A stretch of DNA of 64,000 bases from Modestobacter sp. L9-4 (GTDB taxonomy: Bacteria; Actinomycetota; Actinomycetes; Mycobacteriales; Geodermatophilaceae): assembly GCF_019112525.1 (NCBI RefSeq), contig NZ_CP077800.1, positions 2,914,001-2,978,000 on the forward strand, written 5' to 3'. This document shows, piece by piece, positions 26,853 to 35,038 of the stretch (position 1 is the first letter of the stretch; every line of letters begins with the position of its first letter). Both the position numbers and the translations under genes were made by a program. Under the pieces are notes generated by a model. That model was not told the origin of the DNA. It saw only the letters and a program-made list of their open reading frames with translations, and made no database searches.

Positions 26853-28306
26853 CGCACCCTCCCGCCTCACCGGACCACGAGGACGAGACCACCCCACCCC
26901 GCCGGGACGCCCGTCCTGGCGGGGTGGGTACCCCGGACGGCCATGTCGGCGGGGCCGGGGAGCCGCTGACGCCGGTCGACCCGGTCGAGCCCGGCGGGCC
27001 GGTGGAGGAGCCGCAGCCGGTGCGCCGCCGGAGCTGGGCGCTGGACACCACGCCGCTGCGCAACCGCGCCTACCGCCGGGTGTTCGGCGGGGTCACCGTC
27101 ACCATGCTCGGCCAGCAGATGACGCTGGTCGCCGTCCCGTACCAGGTCTACGAGCTGACCGGCTCCTCGCTGATGGTCGGGCTGACCTCGGTGGTCGCGC
27201 TGGTGCCGCTCGTGGTCTTCGGCCTGCTCGGCGGAGCGATCGCCGACGCGATGGACCGCCGCCGGCTGATGGTCATCACCTCCGTCGGCGCCGCCGTGAC
27301 CAGCGCGCTGCTCGCGGTGCAGGCGCTGCTGCCCGGCGACGGCCACGTCGCCGTCCTGTGGCTGCTGGCCGCCGCCGTCTCGGCGTTCGCCGCGGTCAAC
27401 CAGCCGGCGCGCAGCGCGGTGATCCCGGCGATCGTCGGGCCGGACGAGGTCGCCGCGGCCAACGCGCTGGCGATGACCGTGCGCCAGGCCGGCGTCATCG
27501 TGGGCCCGCTGCTGGCCGGGCTGCTGATCGGCCTCGGCGACCTCTCGATCCTCTACACGATCGACGCCCTCGGTTTCGTCGCCGCGGTGCTGCTGCTGCG
27601 CGGGCTCCCGTCGCTGCCGCCGGCCGGGGTCTCCGGGCCGCTGCGGCTGGGCGCCGCCGTCCGCGGGGTGGGGGAGGGGTTCACCTTCCTGCGCACCCAG
27701 CCGCTGCTGCTGATGACCTTCGTCGTCGACGTGATCGCGATGTTCTTCGCCTGGCCGCAGGCGGTGTTCCCCGAGCTGTCGCAGACCACCTTCTCGGGCA
27801 ACGCGAACAGCCTGGGCTGGCTGTACGCCGGCGTCTCGATCGGCTCGCTGCTGATGGGCCTGACCTCGGGGTGGGTGACCCGGGTCGACCGGCAGGGCGC
27901 GGTGGTGCTGGCGGCCATCTCGGTGTGGGGCGTGGCCATCGTCGGGTTCGGGCTGTCCTCGACGCTGTGGTTGGCGGTGCTCTGCCTGGCCGTGGCCGGG
28001 GCCGGGGACATGGTCAGCTCGGTGCTGCGCAACTCGATGCTGCAGACCGCCGCGCCCGACGAGATGCGCGGCCGGATGCAGGGCGTGTTCATCGTGGTCG
28101 TCGCCGGTGGCCCGCGGCTGGGCGACCTGCGCGCCGGCCTGCTGGCCAGCAGCGTGGGCGTCAGCGCGGCGATGTGGTCCGGCGGCGTGATGATCGTGGT
28201 GGCGATGGCGGCGGTCGCCGTCCTCGTGCCCTCGTTCTGGCTGTTCCGCGCCTCGCAGGCCGACGACCTCGCCGAGGCCGCGCGCCGCCGGATGCCCCAG
28301 GGCTGA
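26849..28306 (+). CDS. MFS transporter (EntS/DHA3-like exporter)
   Basis: Carrier of 485 residues with a long proline- and Asp-rich cytoplasmic N-terminus (about 1-65) and 12 predicted helices from PLRNRAYRRVFGGVTVTMLG on. The loop ADAMDRRRLM is the signature A region. GTG 26849 overlaps the pdxH stop (GTGA), so the gene is coupled to PLP synthesis. The group includes enterobactin and macrolide exporters. Coupling to pdxH raises the idea of B6 vitamer or drug export, which is inference only. Confidence 0.85.
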   Translation: MTHPPASPDHEDETTPPRRDARPGGVGTPDGHVGGAGEPLTPVDPVEPGGPVEEPQPVRRRSWALDTTPLRNRAYRRVFGGVTVTMLGQQMTLVAVPYQVYELTGSSLMVGLTSVVALVPLVVFGLLGGAIADAMDRRRLMVITSVGAAVTSALLAVQALLPGDGHVAVLWLLAAAVSAFAAVNQPARSAVIPAIVGPDEVAAANALAMTVRQAGVIVGPLLAGLLIGLGDLSILYTIDALGFVAAVLLLRGLPSLPPAGVSGPLRLGAAVRGVGEGFTFLRTQPLLLMTFVVDVIAMFFAWPQAVFPELSQTTFSGNANSLGWLYAGVSIGSLLMGLTSGWVTRVDRQGAVVLAAISVWGVAIVGFGLSSTLWLAVLCLAVAGAGDMVSSVLRNSMLQTAAPDEMRGRMQGVFIVVVAGGPRLGDLRAGLLASSVGVSAAMWSGGVMIVVAMAAVAVLVPSFWLFRASQADDLAEAARRRMPQG

Positions 28307-28417
28307 CCGACCGTGCGGTCACCGGGGACGACGGGTCCGCCCGACCCCGAGGAGCGCGCACCCGCCGCCGCGGACCCGTTGGTGCTTGCACCGGGGGTGG
28401 TCGGGTAGCGCTGGGTG

Positions 28418-29599
28418 ATGGCCCTCCCGAAGATCCTCGTGCTCGTGCTCGCCGGTGGGAAGGGCAGCAGGCTGCAGCTGCTCACCGAGACCCGCGCCAA
28501 GCCGGCCATGCCCTTCGCCGGCGTGTACCGGCTGATCGACTTCCCGCTGAGCAACTGCGAGCACTCCGCGATCCCCGACGTCTGGGTGTCGGTGCAGTAC
28601 CAGCCGCAGTCGGTCAACGAGCACCTGGCGGGGGGCCGCCCGTGGGACCTCGACCGCACCACCGGCGGGCTGATGATGCTGCCGCCGTTCCAGTCCGGCA
28701 GCGAGCGCGGCGGCTTCACCTCCGGCACCGCCGACGGGCTGTGGCGTCAGTCGGAGCTGATCCGGCAGTTCGCCCCCGACGCCCTGGTCGTGGTCAGCTC
28801 CGACGCGGTCTACAAGCTCGACTACCGCGAGGTCGTCGAGGGCCACCTGGCCTCCGACGCCGAGGTCACCATGGTCACCACCGAGGTCGACCCGGACGAC
28901 GCCAGCCGCTACGGCATCGTGCAGGTCGACGGCGAGCGGGTCACCGACTACGCCTACAAGCCCGACGAGCCGGCGACGACCACGGCCACCAACGAGGTCT
29001 TCGTCTTCACCCCCGGCCCCACGCTCGACCGGCTGGAGCAGCTCGCCACCGAGGTCGGCGAGGACGGCCTGGAGGACCTCGGCACCCACCTGCTGCCCGC
29101 CCAGACGAAGGACGGCAAGGCCCGCGCCCACCGGTTCGACGGCTACTGGCGCGACCTGGGCACGGTGGAGTCCTACTGGCAGGCCAACCAGGACTTCCTG
29201 TCCGCCGAGCCGCCGATCGACCTGGACGAGGCCGGCTGGCCGGTGCACACCCGCGGCGGCCGGCACAGCGCCGCCCGCGTCCTGGACGACGGGCAGATCG
29301 AGAACAGCCTGCTCTCCGGCGGCACCCGCATCTCCGGCAGCGTCCGGGGTTCGGTGCTGTCCCCGGGCGTGATCGTGGAGGCCGGCGCCACCGTCACCGA
29401 CTCGGTGCTGCTGCCCGGCGTCCGGGTGCGGGCCGGGGCGACGGTGACCCGCGCGGTGCTGGACGACAACGTGGTGGTCGGCGAGGGCGCGACCGTCGGC
29501 GGCGACGGCGAGATCACCCTGGTCGGCCGGGAGGCCGAGGTCGAGGCCGGCAGCACCCTCGCCCCCGGGACCCGCCTGCCGGAGCCCGAGCGCGACTGA
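28418..29599 (+). CDS. glgC: Glucose-1-phosphate adenylyltransferase
   Basis: Makes ADP-glucose for glycogen (or maltosyl-phosphate) synthesis. The nucleotidyltransferase domain begins with LVLAGGKGSRLQLLTETRAK; SRYGIVQVDGE and GYWRDLGTVESYWQAN are typical. The C-terminal left-handed beta-helix repeats are visible (SVLSPGVIVEAGATVTDSVL). About 393 residues, close to the family norm. ATG 28418 has a TAGCGC hexamer 6 bases upstream (28406-28411), so it is probably leaderless; a GTG three bases earlier is possible. Upstream allosteric control by sugar phosphates is expected from the family. Confidence 0.93.
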   Translation: MALPKILVLVLAGGKGSRLQLLTETRAKPAMPFAGVYRLIDFPLSNCEHSAIPDVWVSVQYQPQSVNEHLAGGRPWDLDRTTGGLMMLPPFQSGSERGGFTSGTADGLWRQSELIRQFAPDALVVVSSDAVYKLDYREVVEGHLASDAEVTMVTTEVDPDDASRYGIVQVDGERVTDYAYKPDEPATTTATNEVFVFTPGPTLDRLEQLATEVGEDGLEDLGTHLLPAQTKDGKARAHRFDGYWRDLGTVESYWQANQDFLSAEPPIDLDEAGWPVHTRGGRHSAARVLDDGQIENSLLSGGTRISGSVRGSVLSPGVIVEAGATVTDSVLLPGVRVRAGATVTRAVLDDNVVVGEGATVGGDGEITLVGREAEVEAGSTLAPGTRLPEPERD

Positions 29600-29606
29600 C
29601 CTGCCG

Positions 29607-29665
29607 CACGGTGTGCGCCGGGGCCGGGGTCCAGACACTGGATGCCCGCCTCGGCGCACACCGTG
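29607..29665. terminator. Convergent hairpin after glgC
   Basis: Perfect 14-bp arms at 29607-29620 and 29652-29665, with a small inner CCAG/CTGG stem. It fills the gap between the glgC stop and the stop of the small minus-strand gene, serving both. Confidence 0.7.
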
Positions 29666-29667
29666 GG

Positions 29668-30015
29668 TCACGGCTCCCGGTACTCGCGGAGCTGGGACCA
29701 GCCGAAGCGGGACTCGGCGACGTGGTCCTGCAGGTCGCTGGCCAGCCGCGCCCGCAGCTCGGGCGCCGTCTCCTCCACCTGGCCGGGGGTCCACGCCCAG
29801 AACCCGAACGCCTCGCCGACCACCACGACCCGCAGCCGTACCGCCACCGTCGGCGGCCACGGCCCCGTGACCGGGGGCTCCAGCTCGACCTGGTCGAGTT
29901 CTCCCGGCCGCAGCAGCTGGTCGAGCACCGGGGTCACCACGTCGCTGAGCAGCTCGGCCACGTCCACCACCGCATCCTGGCCGTCCGGGGCCGGGAGCTC
30001 GACACCGTTGTGCAC
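29668..30015 (-). CDS. Conserved-looking hypothetical protein
   Basis: A protein of up to 115 residues with no recognised domain. It has an acidic alpha-helical N-terminal half (VVDVAELLSDVVTPVLDQLL) and a beta-rich middle (PTVAVRLRVVVVGEAFGFWAW). The convergent terminator beyond its stop supports a real gene. The start is uncertain: GTG 30015 lies within an 11-bp inverted repeat (30003-30013 with 30053-30063), so a downstream GTG at 29970 or 29967 may be the true start. It follows udgX on the same strand. Confidence 0.55.
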   Translation of the reverse strand: MHNGVELPAPDGQDAVVDVAELLSDVVTPVLDQLLRPGELDQVELEPPVTGPWPPTVAVRLRVVVVGEAFGFWAWTPGQVEETAPELRARLASDLQDHVAESRFGWSQLREYREP

Positions 30016-30088
30016 TCGATGCCGTCTCGGCGGCCAGGAGGCAGCGTCCAGCGCACAACGGTGGAGCCTCGCCGGCGTCCCCGGGGCG

Positions 30089-30781
30089 TCAGGCGAGGGC
30101 GCCGGCGACCACCTTGAGGTCGGCGACGAGGGCGTCGTAGGCAGCGGCGCGGGCGTCGTCCGGCGTCCGCAGGATGGCCGAGGGGTGCGCGGTGGCGAGC
30201 ATCCAGGTCTGGGCCGGCACCTCCTCCTCGGGCTCGTCGCCGTCGGCGTCGGGCTCGGTGAGCAGGGTGAGCTGGCGGCCGGGCGGCGTCCAGGGCAGCA
30301 GCTGCCCCCGCTCCTTGGTGATCTTGAACGTCGGGGAGATCAGTGCCTTGGCGGCCACCGCGCCGAGGCAGACGACGATCTCCGGCTGCAGGACCGAGAA
30401 CTCCGCCTCCAGCCAGGGCTTGCACGCGCGGATGTGCTCCGCACCCGGTGACTGGTGGATCCGCCGCTTGGGCGTGGGCGTGAACCGGAAGTGCTTCACG
30501 GAGTTGGTGATGTAGGCGTCCCGGCGGTCGATGGCCGCGTCGCCCAGCGCGCGGTCCAGCAGCTTGCCGGCCGGGCCGACGAAGGGCTCGCCGGCGCGGT
30601 CCTCCTGGTCGCCGGGCTGCTCGCCGACGAAGACGATCCGGGCGGTCTCCGGGCCCTCCCCGAACACCGTCTGGGTGGCGGGCTCCCACAGCTCGCAGGC
30701 CCGGCAGCCGGCCGCGGCCTCGCGCAGGCCGGCCAGGCCGACTCCGGTGGGCGGCTGGGCCGGGTGGTTCTCGGTGCTCAT
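30089..30781 (-). CDS. udgX: UdgX-family uracil-DNA glycosylase
   Basis: DNA repair glycosylase of 230 residues of the UdgX group, which removes uracil and stays covalently attached to the abasic site. The water-activating motif is GEQPGDQEDRAGEPFVGPAG, and the defining KRRIH loop is at residues 105-109, with the cross-linking His at 109. Cys26, Cys29, Cys120 and Cys138 fit the Fe-S cluster pattern of the type 4/5 relatives. ATG 30781 begins a normal-length protein; the frame is open far upstream without family similarity. An inverted repeat at 30003-30063 lies beyond the stop. Confidence 0.93.
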   Translation of the reverse strand: MSTENHPAQPPTGVGLAGLREAAAGCRACELWEPATQTVFGEGPETARIVFVGEQPGDQEDRAGEPFVGPAGKLLDRALGDAAIDRRDAYITNSVKHFRFTPTPKRRIHQSPGAEHIRACKPWLEAEFSVLQPEIVVCLGAVAAKALISPTFKITKERGQLLPWTPPGRQLTLLTEPDADGDEPEEEVPAQTWMLATAHPSAILRTPDDARAAAYDALVADLKVVAGALA

Positions 30782-30913
30782 GGGTCGATGACACCCGACG
30801 TCGGGCGTCGCCGCAGCGTGAACCGGCGGAGCGGTCACTTGACGACTTGGAAAGTGATGCGACAGGCTCAGCCCGTCGAAGCGACGTCCGCACGCCGACC
30901 GACCGGAGGACCA

Positions 30914-31822
30914 GTGCTCGAGATCGACGGCCTGTACAAGGCCTACGGCAGCAACGAGGTGCTGAAGGGGGTGTCCTTCACCGTGGCGCCGGGGCAGGTC
31001 TTCGGCTTCTGCGGCTCCAACGGCGCCGGGAAGACCACCACCATGCGCATCGCGATGGGCCTGGCCCGGGCCGACGCCGGTGAGGTGCGCTGGACCGGCC
31101 GCCCTGTCGACGAGGCCGTCCGCCGGCGCATCGGCTACATGCCGGAGGAGCGGGGGCTCTACCCGAAGATGAAGGTCGGCGAGCAGCTCACCTACTTCGC
31201 CCGCCTGCACGGCATGGACGCCGCACCCGCCGCCCGCGCCGCCGAGCACTGGGCCGAGCGGCTGGGGCTGGGGGAGCGGCGGAACGACAAGGTGGAGAAG
31301 CTGTCGCTGGGCAACCAGCAGCGCGTGCAGCTCGCCGCCGCCCTGGTCAGCGAGCCCGACGTGCTGATACTCGACGAGCCGTTCTCCGGGCTGGACCCGG
31401 TCGGCGTCGACTCCCTCGCCGAGGCGCTGCTCGATCAGGCCCGCCGCGGTGTGCCGGTGGTCTTCTCCAGCCACCAGCTGGACCTCGTCGAGCGGCTCTG
31501 CGACGCCGTCGGCATCCTGGCCCGCGGCTCGATCGTGGCCAGCGGCACCGTCGACGCGCTGCGCTCCGGCGCGGCCGGCCGCCAGCTGCGGGTCGTCGTC
31601 CCCGAGGCGCCGGCCGGCTGGGCCGCGGCGCTCCCCGGGGTGCGCGTGGTCTCCGAGCAGCGCGGGGACACCGTGCTGGAGCTGGGCCCCGGCGCGGACG
31701 ACCAGCAGGTCCTCACCGCCGCGTTGCGCACCGGCCGGGTGGCCCACTTCGCCTGGCGCGAGCCCACGCTGGTCGAGCTGTTCCGGGACGCCGTCACGCA
31801 GACCCGGGAGGTGGCGGCGTGA
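30914..31822 (+). CDS. ABC transporter ATP-binding protein, NatA type
   Basis: ATPase of 302 residues with Walker A GSNGAGKTT, signature LSLGNQQRVQL (the LSLGN form typical of NatA-like proteins), Walker B VLILDEPFSGLD and H-loop FSSHQ. A C-terminal domain of about 80 residues follows the ATPase fold, as in NatA. GTG 30914 has GGAGGA three bases upstream; an in-frame ATG at 30857 lacks one. A TTGACG -35 at 30838-30843 fits a short leader. The stop overlaps the permease start by GTGA. Confidence 0.88.
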   Translation: MLEIDGLYKAYGSNEVLKGVSFTVAPGQVFGFCGSNGAGKTTTMRIAMGLARADAGEVRWTGRPVDEAVRRRIGYMPEERGLYPKMKVGEQLTYFARLHGMDAAPAARAAEHWAERLGLGERRNDKVEKLSLGNQQRVQLAAALVSEPDVLILDEPFSGLDPVGVDSLAEALLDQARRGVPVVFSSHQLDLVERLCDAVGILARGSIVASGTVDALRSGAAGRQLRVVVPEAPAGWAAALPGVRVVSEQRGDTVLELGPGADDQQVLTAALRTGRVAHFAWREPTLVELFRDAVTQTREVAA

Positions 31823-33018
31823 GCGCTCCCGCGCAGACCGGGGTGAAGCCGCCCAGCGCCGCCCGGATGGTCCGCCTGGTGGCCGCCCGCGAGGTCGCCA
31901 CCCGGATCCGGGACAAGAACTTCCTCGTCGGGTCGGCCGTCCTGCTGCTGCTGGTCCTGGGCATGCTCGTCTTCCAGGTGGCGATCAACAGCGGCACCGA
32001 CTCCACCTCGATCGGCGTGGTCGGCGGGAGCTCCCAGCTCTCGACCGCGCTGGAGGGCCAGGGCGACGCGCTGGGCACCGAGGTCGAGGTCGTCGACTAC
32101 GACGACGAGGCGGCGGCTCGCGCCGCGGTCGAGCAGGGCGACGTCGACGGCGCCCTGCTCAGCCCGTCCGGGGCCCAGCCCGAGCTGCTGGTCGAGAGCG
32201 ACGGCGGACAGGTCGAGTCCCTGGTGCGGGGCGCGGTCCAGGGCCTGTCCATGGACCAGCAGCTGGCCGAGGCGGGGGTGCAGCTGCAGGCCCCGCCGGA
32301 GGTCGACGTGGTCGCCCTCGACCCGGACGCCGACGCCGACCTGGAGGCGGCGATCGTGGCGCTGATCTGCGTGGCGGTGCTCTACAGCCTGCTGGTGCTG
32401 TTCGCGCAGTTCGTCGCGCAGGGCGTGGTGGAGGAGAAGTCCAGCCGGGTGGTCGAGCTGCTGCTGGCCACCATGCGCCCGTGGCAGCTGCTGGCCGGCA
32501 AGATCATCGGGCTGGGCGTGCTCGGGCTGGCCCAGATGGTGGTGGTCGCGGTGATCGGCGTGGCCGGCGCGCTGGCCTTCGACGTCGTCGACCTGCCCGG
32601 CCGGCTGATCGGAACCGTGCTCACCGCGGTCGCCTGGTTCGTGCTCGGCTACGTCTTCTACGCGTCGATCTTCGCCGCGGCGGCGTCGCTCGTCAGCCGG
32701 CAGGAGGACCTGGGCAGCGTGCTCACCCCGGCAACGCTGCTGCCCGTCGTCGGGCTGGTGATCGCGATCCAGGCCGCCCAGGACCCGACCAGCACGCTGG
32801 CCACGGTCACGTCCTACATACCCGGGTTGTCGCCGATGGTCATGCCGGTGCGGCAGGCCGCCGGGGAGGCCGCGGTCTGGGAGGTCGGCCTCGCCGTCCT
32901 GCTGATGCTGGTCTCGATCGCGGTCATCGTGCGGATCGGCGGGCGGATCTACGCGGGCGCGCTGCTGCGCACCGGCGGCAAGGTCAAGCTCCGCGACGCC
33001 CTGCGCGCGGAGAGCTGA
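31819..33018 (+). CDS. ABC-2 type permease, NatB-like
   Basis: Permease of 399 residues with one N-terminal helix (about 38-57), an external domain of about 120 residues, then five or six C-terminal helices including VVEEKSSRVVELLLATMRPW, the conserved cytoplasmic motif of the NatB/ABC-2 group. In Bacillus this pair extrudes sodium; here that is only a suggestion, since related exporters move antibiotics or peptides. A strong hairpin follows the stop. Confidence 0.85.
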   Translation: MSAPAQTGVKPPSAARMVRLVAAREVATRIRDKNFLVGSAVLLLLVLGMLVFQVAINSGTDSTSIGVVGGSSQLSTALEGQGDALGTEVEVVDYDDEAAARAAVEQGDVDGALLSPSGAQPELLVESDGGQVESLVRGAVQGLSMDQQLAEAGVQLQAPPEVDVVALDPDADADLEAAIVALICVAVLYSLLVLFAQFVAQGVVEEKSSRVVELLLATMRPWQLLAGKIIGLGVLGLAQMVVVAVIGVAGALAFDVVDLPGRLIGTVLTAVAWFVLGYVFYASIFAAAASLVSRQEDLGSVLTPATLLPVVGLVIAIQAAQDPTSTLATVTSYIPGLSPMVMPVRQAAGEAAVWEVGLAVLLMLVSIAVIVRIGGRIYAGALLRTGGKVKLRDALRAES

Positions 33019-33026
33019 CGCGGCGA

Positions 33027-33064
33027 GGACGGACGGTGACCGGGTCCCCGGTCGCCGTCCGTCC
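33027..33064 (+). terminator. Terminator after the NatAB-type operon
   Basis: Arms of 17 bp at 33027-33043 and 33048-33064 with one G-U pair and a GTCC loop. No U-tract. It separates the transporter operon from the TPR gene on the same strand. Confidence 0.7.
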
Positions 33065-33126
33065 CCGTGTGGCTGGTGGACGTCGCAGGTCCGGAACCCG
33101 CTTGCCCACCCGGGCACCATGGGCCG

Positions 33127-33993
33127 GTGGACGACGACCTGGACCAGCGGTTCGCCGCGCTGGACGGTTCGGACGACGTCGATGCGCTGATGGACGTGGG
33201 CCGTGACCTGACGGACGCCGAGCGGTACCGCGAAGCCGAGCAGTGCTTCCGCCGCGCGGCTGGGTCCGGCAGCGGCGCAGCGCTGTTCGCCCTGGCGTGG
33301 TCACTGGCAGCGCAGGAGTGCTGGCGCGACGCTGCGCTCGCCTTCGAGCGAGCGGCCTCGGCGGGTGAGGTCGACGGCTGGCTGCACCAGGGTGTCTGCC
33401 TCGAGGAGGTCGGTGACCTCGCCGGCGCTCGGCTCGCCTACGAGCGAGCTGCGGCGGTGGGTGATGCCGACGGGTGGGTGCACCAGGCATGGCTGTCGCG
33501 GCTCACGGGAGACCACGCTCGTGCGACCGATGCGCTCGTCGCCGGGGTGGCTGCAGGCAGTGAGCTGGCCGCGGCGGTGCAGGCCTGCTGGCAGTGGCAC
33601 GCGACCCGGGACCCGGTCCTCGAGCCCGCCTTGCGGGCCGGCGCCGAGCTCTACCAGGACGCCCGGGCGGACCTGGCTGCCTTGTTGCGCCAGGCCCGTC
33701 GACTCCAGGAGGCGAAGGCCGTGCTCGAGCGCGGCGTCGAGCTCGGTGAGACCGGGTCGATGCTGCCGCTGGGCAACCTGCTGAGCGACGACCTCGAGGA
33801 CGACGACGCCGCCGAACGGGTCTACCGGCTGGGCATCGCCGCCGGGGATGTCTTTTGCCACAACAACCTGGGCGTGCTCCTGCGTGACCGCGGCGACGTC
33901 GCGGGCGCGGCGGAGCAGTTCATGCTCGGTGAGCTCAGCGGTGACGCCAAGGCCGCCGCCAACCTGACGGCCCTCCGCGAAGACGGCCCCTGA
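33127..33993 (+). CDS. Tetratricopeptide/Sel1-like repeat protein
   Basis: A 288-residue helical-repeat protein with no catalytic domain. Repeats of about 35 residues recur: YREAEQCFRRAAGSGSGAAL, CWRDAALAFERAASAGEVDG, DLAGARLAYERAAAVGDADG, and near the end DDDAAERVYRLGIAAGDVFC. Such proteins act as protein-binding scaffolds. GTG 33127 fits a CACCAT hexamer 6 bases upstream; a GGAACC at 33093-33098 resembles an ECF-sigma -35 element at 16 bp spacing. Codon choice is less strictly GC-ending than in the neighbours, which suggests an accessory gene. The partner is unknown. Confidence 0.72.
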   Translation: MDDDLDQRFAALDGSDDVDALMDVGRDLTDAERYREAEQCFRRAAGSGSGAALFALAWSLAAQECWRDAALAFERAASAGEVDGWLHQGVCLEEVGDLAGARLAYERAAAVGDADGWVHQAWLSRLTGDHARATDALVAGVAAGSELAAAVQACWQWHATRDPVLEPALRAGAELYQDARADLAALLRQARRLQEAKAVLERGVELGETGSMLPLGNLLSDDLEDDDAAERVYRLGIAAGDVFCHNNLGVLLRDRGDVAGAAEQFMLGELSGDAKAAANLTALREDGP

Positions 33994-33998
33994 TCGCA

Positions 33999-34052
33999 CG
34001 CGTTGTGGTCGCAGTGCACGTGCTGCAGCACGTGCACTGCGACCGGAACGCG
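33999..34052. terminator. Convergent 38-bp perfect palindrome with outer stem
   Basis: A perfect palindrome at 34007-34044 (19-bp arms, no loop) is extended by a further 6-bp stem (33999-34004 with 34047-34052) across a 2x2 internal loop. It fills the gap between the TPR gene and the SMP-30 gene. Confidence 0.7.
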
Positions 34053-34065
34053 GGCAACGCAGGAG

Positions 34066-34980
34066 CTACACCTGCGAGAGGTCACCCAGCGGGCCGCGGT
34101 AGGGGTGGGCGCCGGGGCCGGTGACGCCGGTGCGCACGGTGAACAGCCTGCCGGCGTCCGGCTGGGCCGCCTTCGCCTCGTCGTCCAGGCCGTGCACCGA
34201 GGTGCTGATCACCAACAGGTCGCCGCTGAAGGCGCAGCTCGTCGTGTTCTGCGCGTCGACGTCGACCACGGTCAGCAGCTCGCCGGTGGGGGAGTACCGC
34301 CGCACCTGGGCCCCGCCCCAGAGCGCGGTCCAGAGGCAGCCCTCGTCGTCCACGGTGAGGCCGTCGGCGACGCCGTCCGGGTCGTCGGAGAAGTCCAGCA
34401 GGACCCGGCGCTCGCCGGGGACGCCGGACTCCAGGTCGTAGTCCATCGCCCAGACCGCCTTGGCGCCGGAGTCGGACAGGTACATGGTGCTGTCGTCGGG
34501 CGACCAGCCGATGCCGTTGGAGACCGTCAGCCCGTCGAGCACCGTGGTCACGGTGCCGTCGAGGTCGAGCCGGTAGAGGGTGCCGCCGCCGGTGCGCTCG
34601 TCGAAGGCCATGGTGCCGGCGAAGAAGCGCCCCGCCCGGTCGCAGGCGCCGTCGTTCATCCGGGTGCCGCCAGCCTTCTCCGAGCCGCCCTCGTCGGCCA
34701 GCTCGATCAGCACCTGCGCGTCGCCGTCCTCGGTGAGCCGGCTGATCCCCGCCCCGGCACCGAGCAGCCAGCCGCCGTCGGCCGCCGGGACGGCGAACCC
34801 GACGGTGTCGCCGCCGTGGTGGGAGGCCAGGTCGACGACGTCGTCGCCGGAGATCCGGCCGCGACGGACCTGCCCCTGGGTGATGTCCACCCACACCAGC
34901 TCGGACCGGGCGGCGTCCCAGATCGGGCCCTCCCCGTGCTCGGCGGGGGAGGCGCTGGCCGGGGTCGCTCGCAGTCGCAT
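34066..34980 (-). CDS. SMP-30/gluconolactonase-family hydrolase
   Basis: Six-bladed beta-propeller lactonase of 304 residues. The metal ligands are visible in order: Glu in [10 protein letters not shown], Asn in [13 protein letters not shown], Asn in [11 protein letters not shown] and Asp in [12 protein letters not shown]. These enzymes open sugar lactones; the natural lactone here is unknown. ATG 34980 gives the expected [11 protein letters not shown] start just ahead of the Glu motif; longer open frame upstream has no similarity. It is divergent from ppc with only 58 bases between. Confidence 0.85.
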   Translation of the reverse strand: MRLRATPASASPAEHGEGPIWDAARSELVWVDITQGQVRRGRISGDDVVDLASHHGGDTVGFAVPAADGGWLLGAGAGISRLTEDGDAQVLIELADEGGSEKAGGTRMNDGACDRAGRFFAGTMAFDERTGGGTLYRLDLDGTVTTVLDGLTVSNGIGWSPDDSTMYLSDSGAKAVWAMDYDLESGVPGERRVLLDFSDDPDGVADGLTVDDEGCLWTALWGGAQVRRYSPTGELLTVVDVDAQNTTSCAFSGDLLVISTSVHGLDDEAKAAQPDAGRLFTVRTGVTGPGAHPYRGPLGDLSQV

Positions 34981-35038
34981 CACGGCCCCATGGTCCCCGG
35001 GCAACCGATCCGTCACACGTACCCCCGATACTGCGCAC

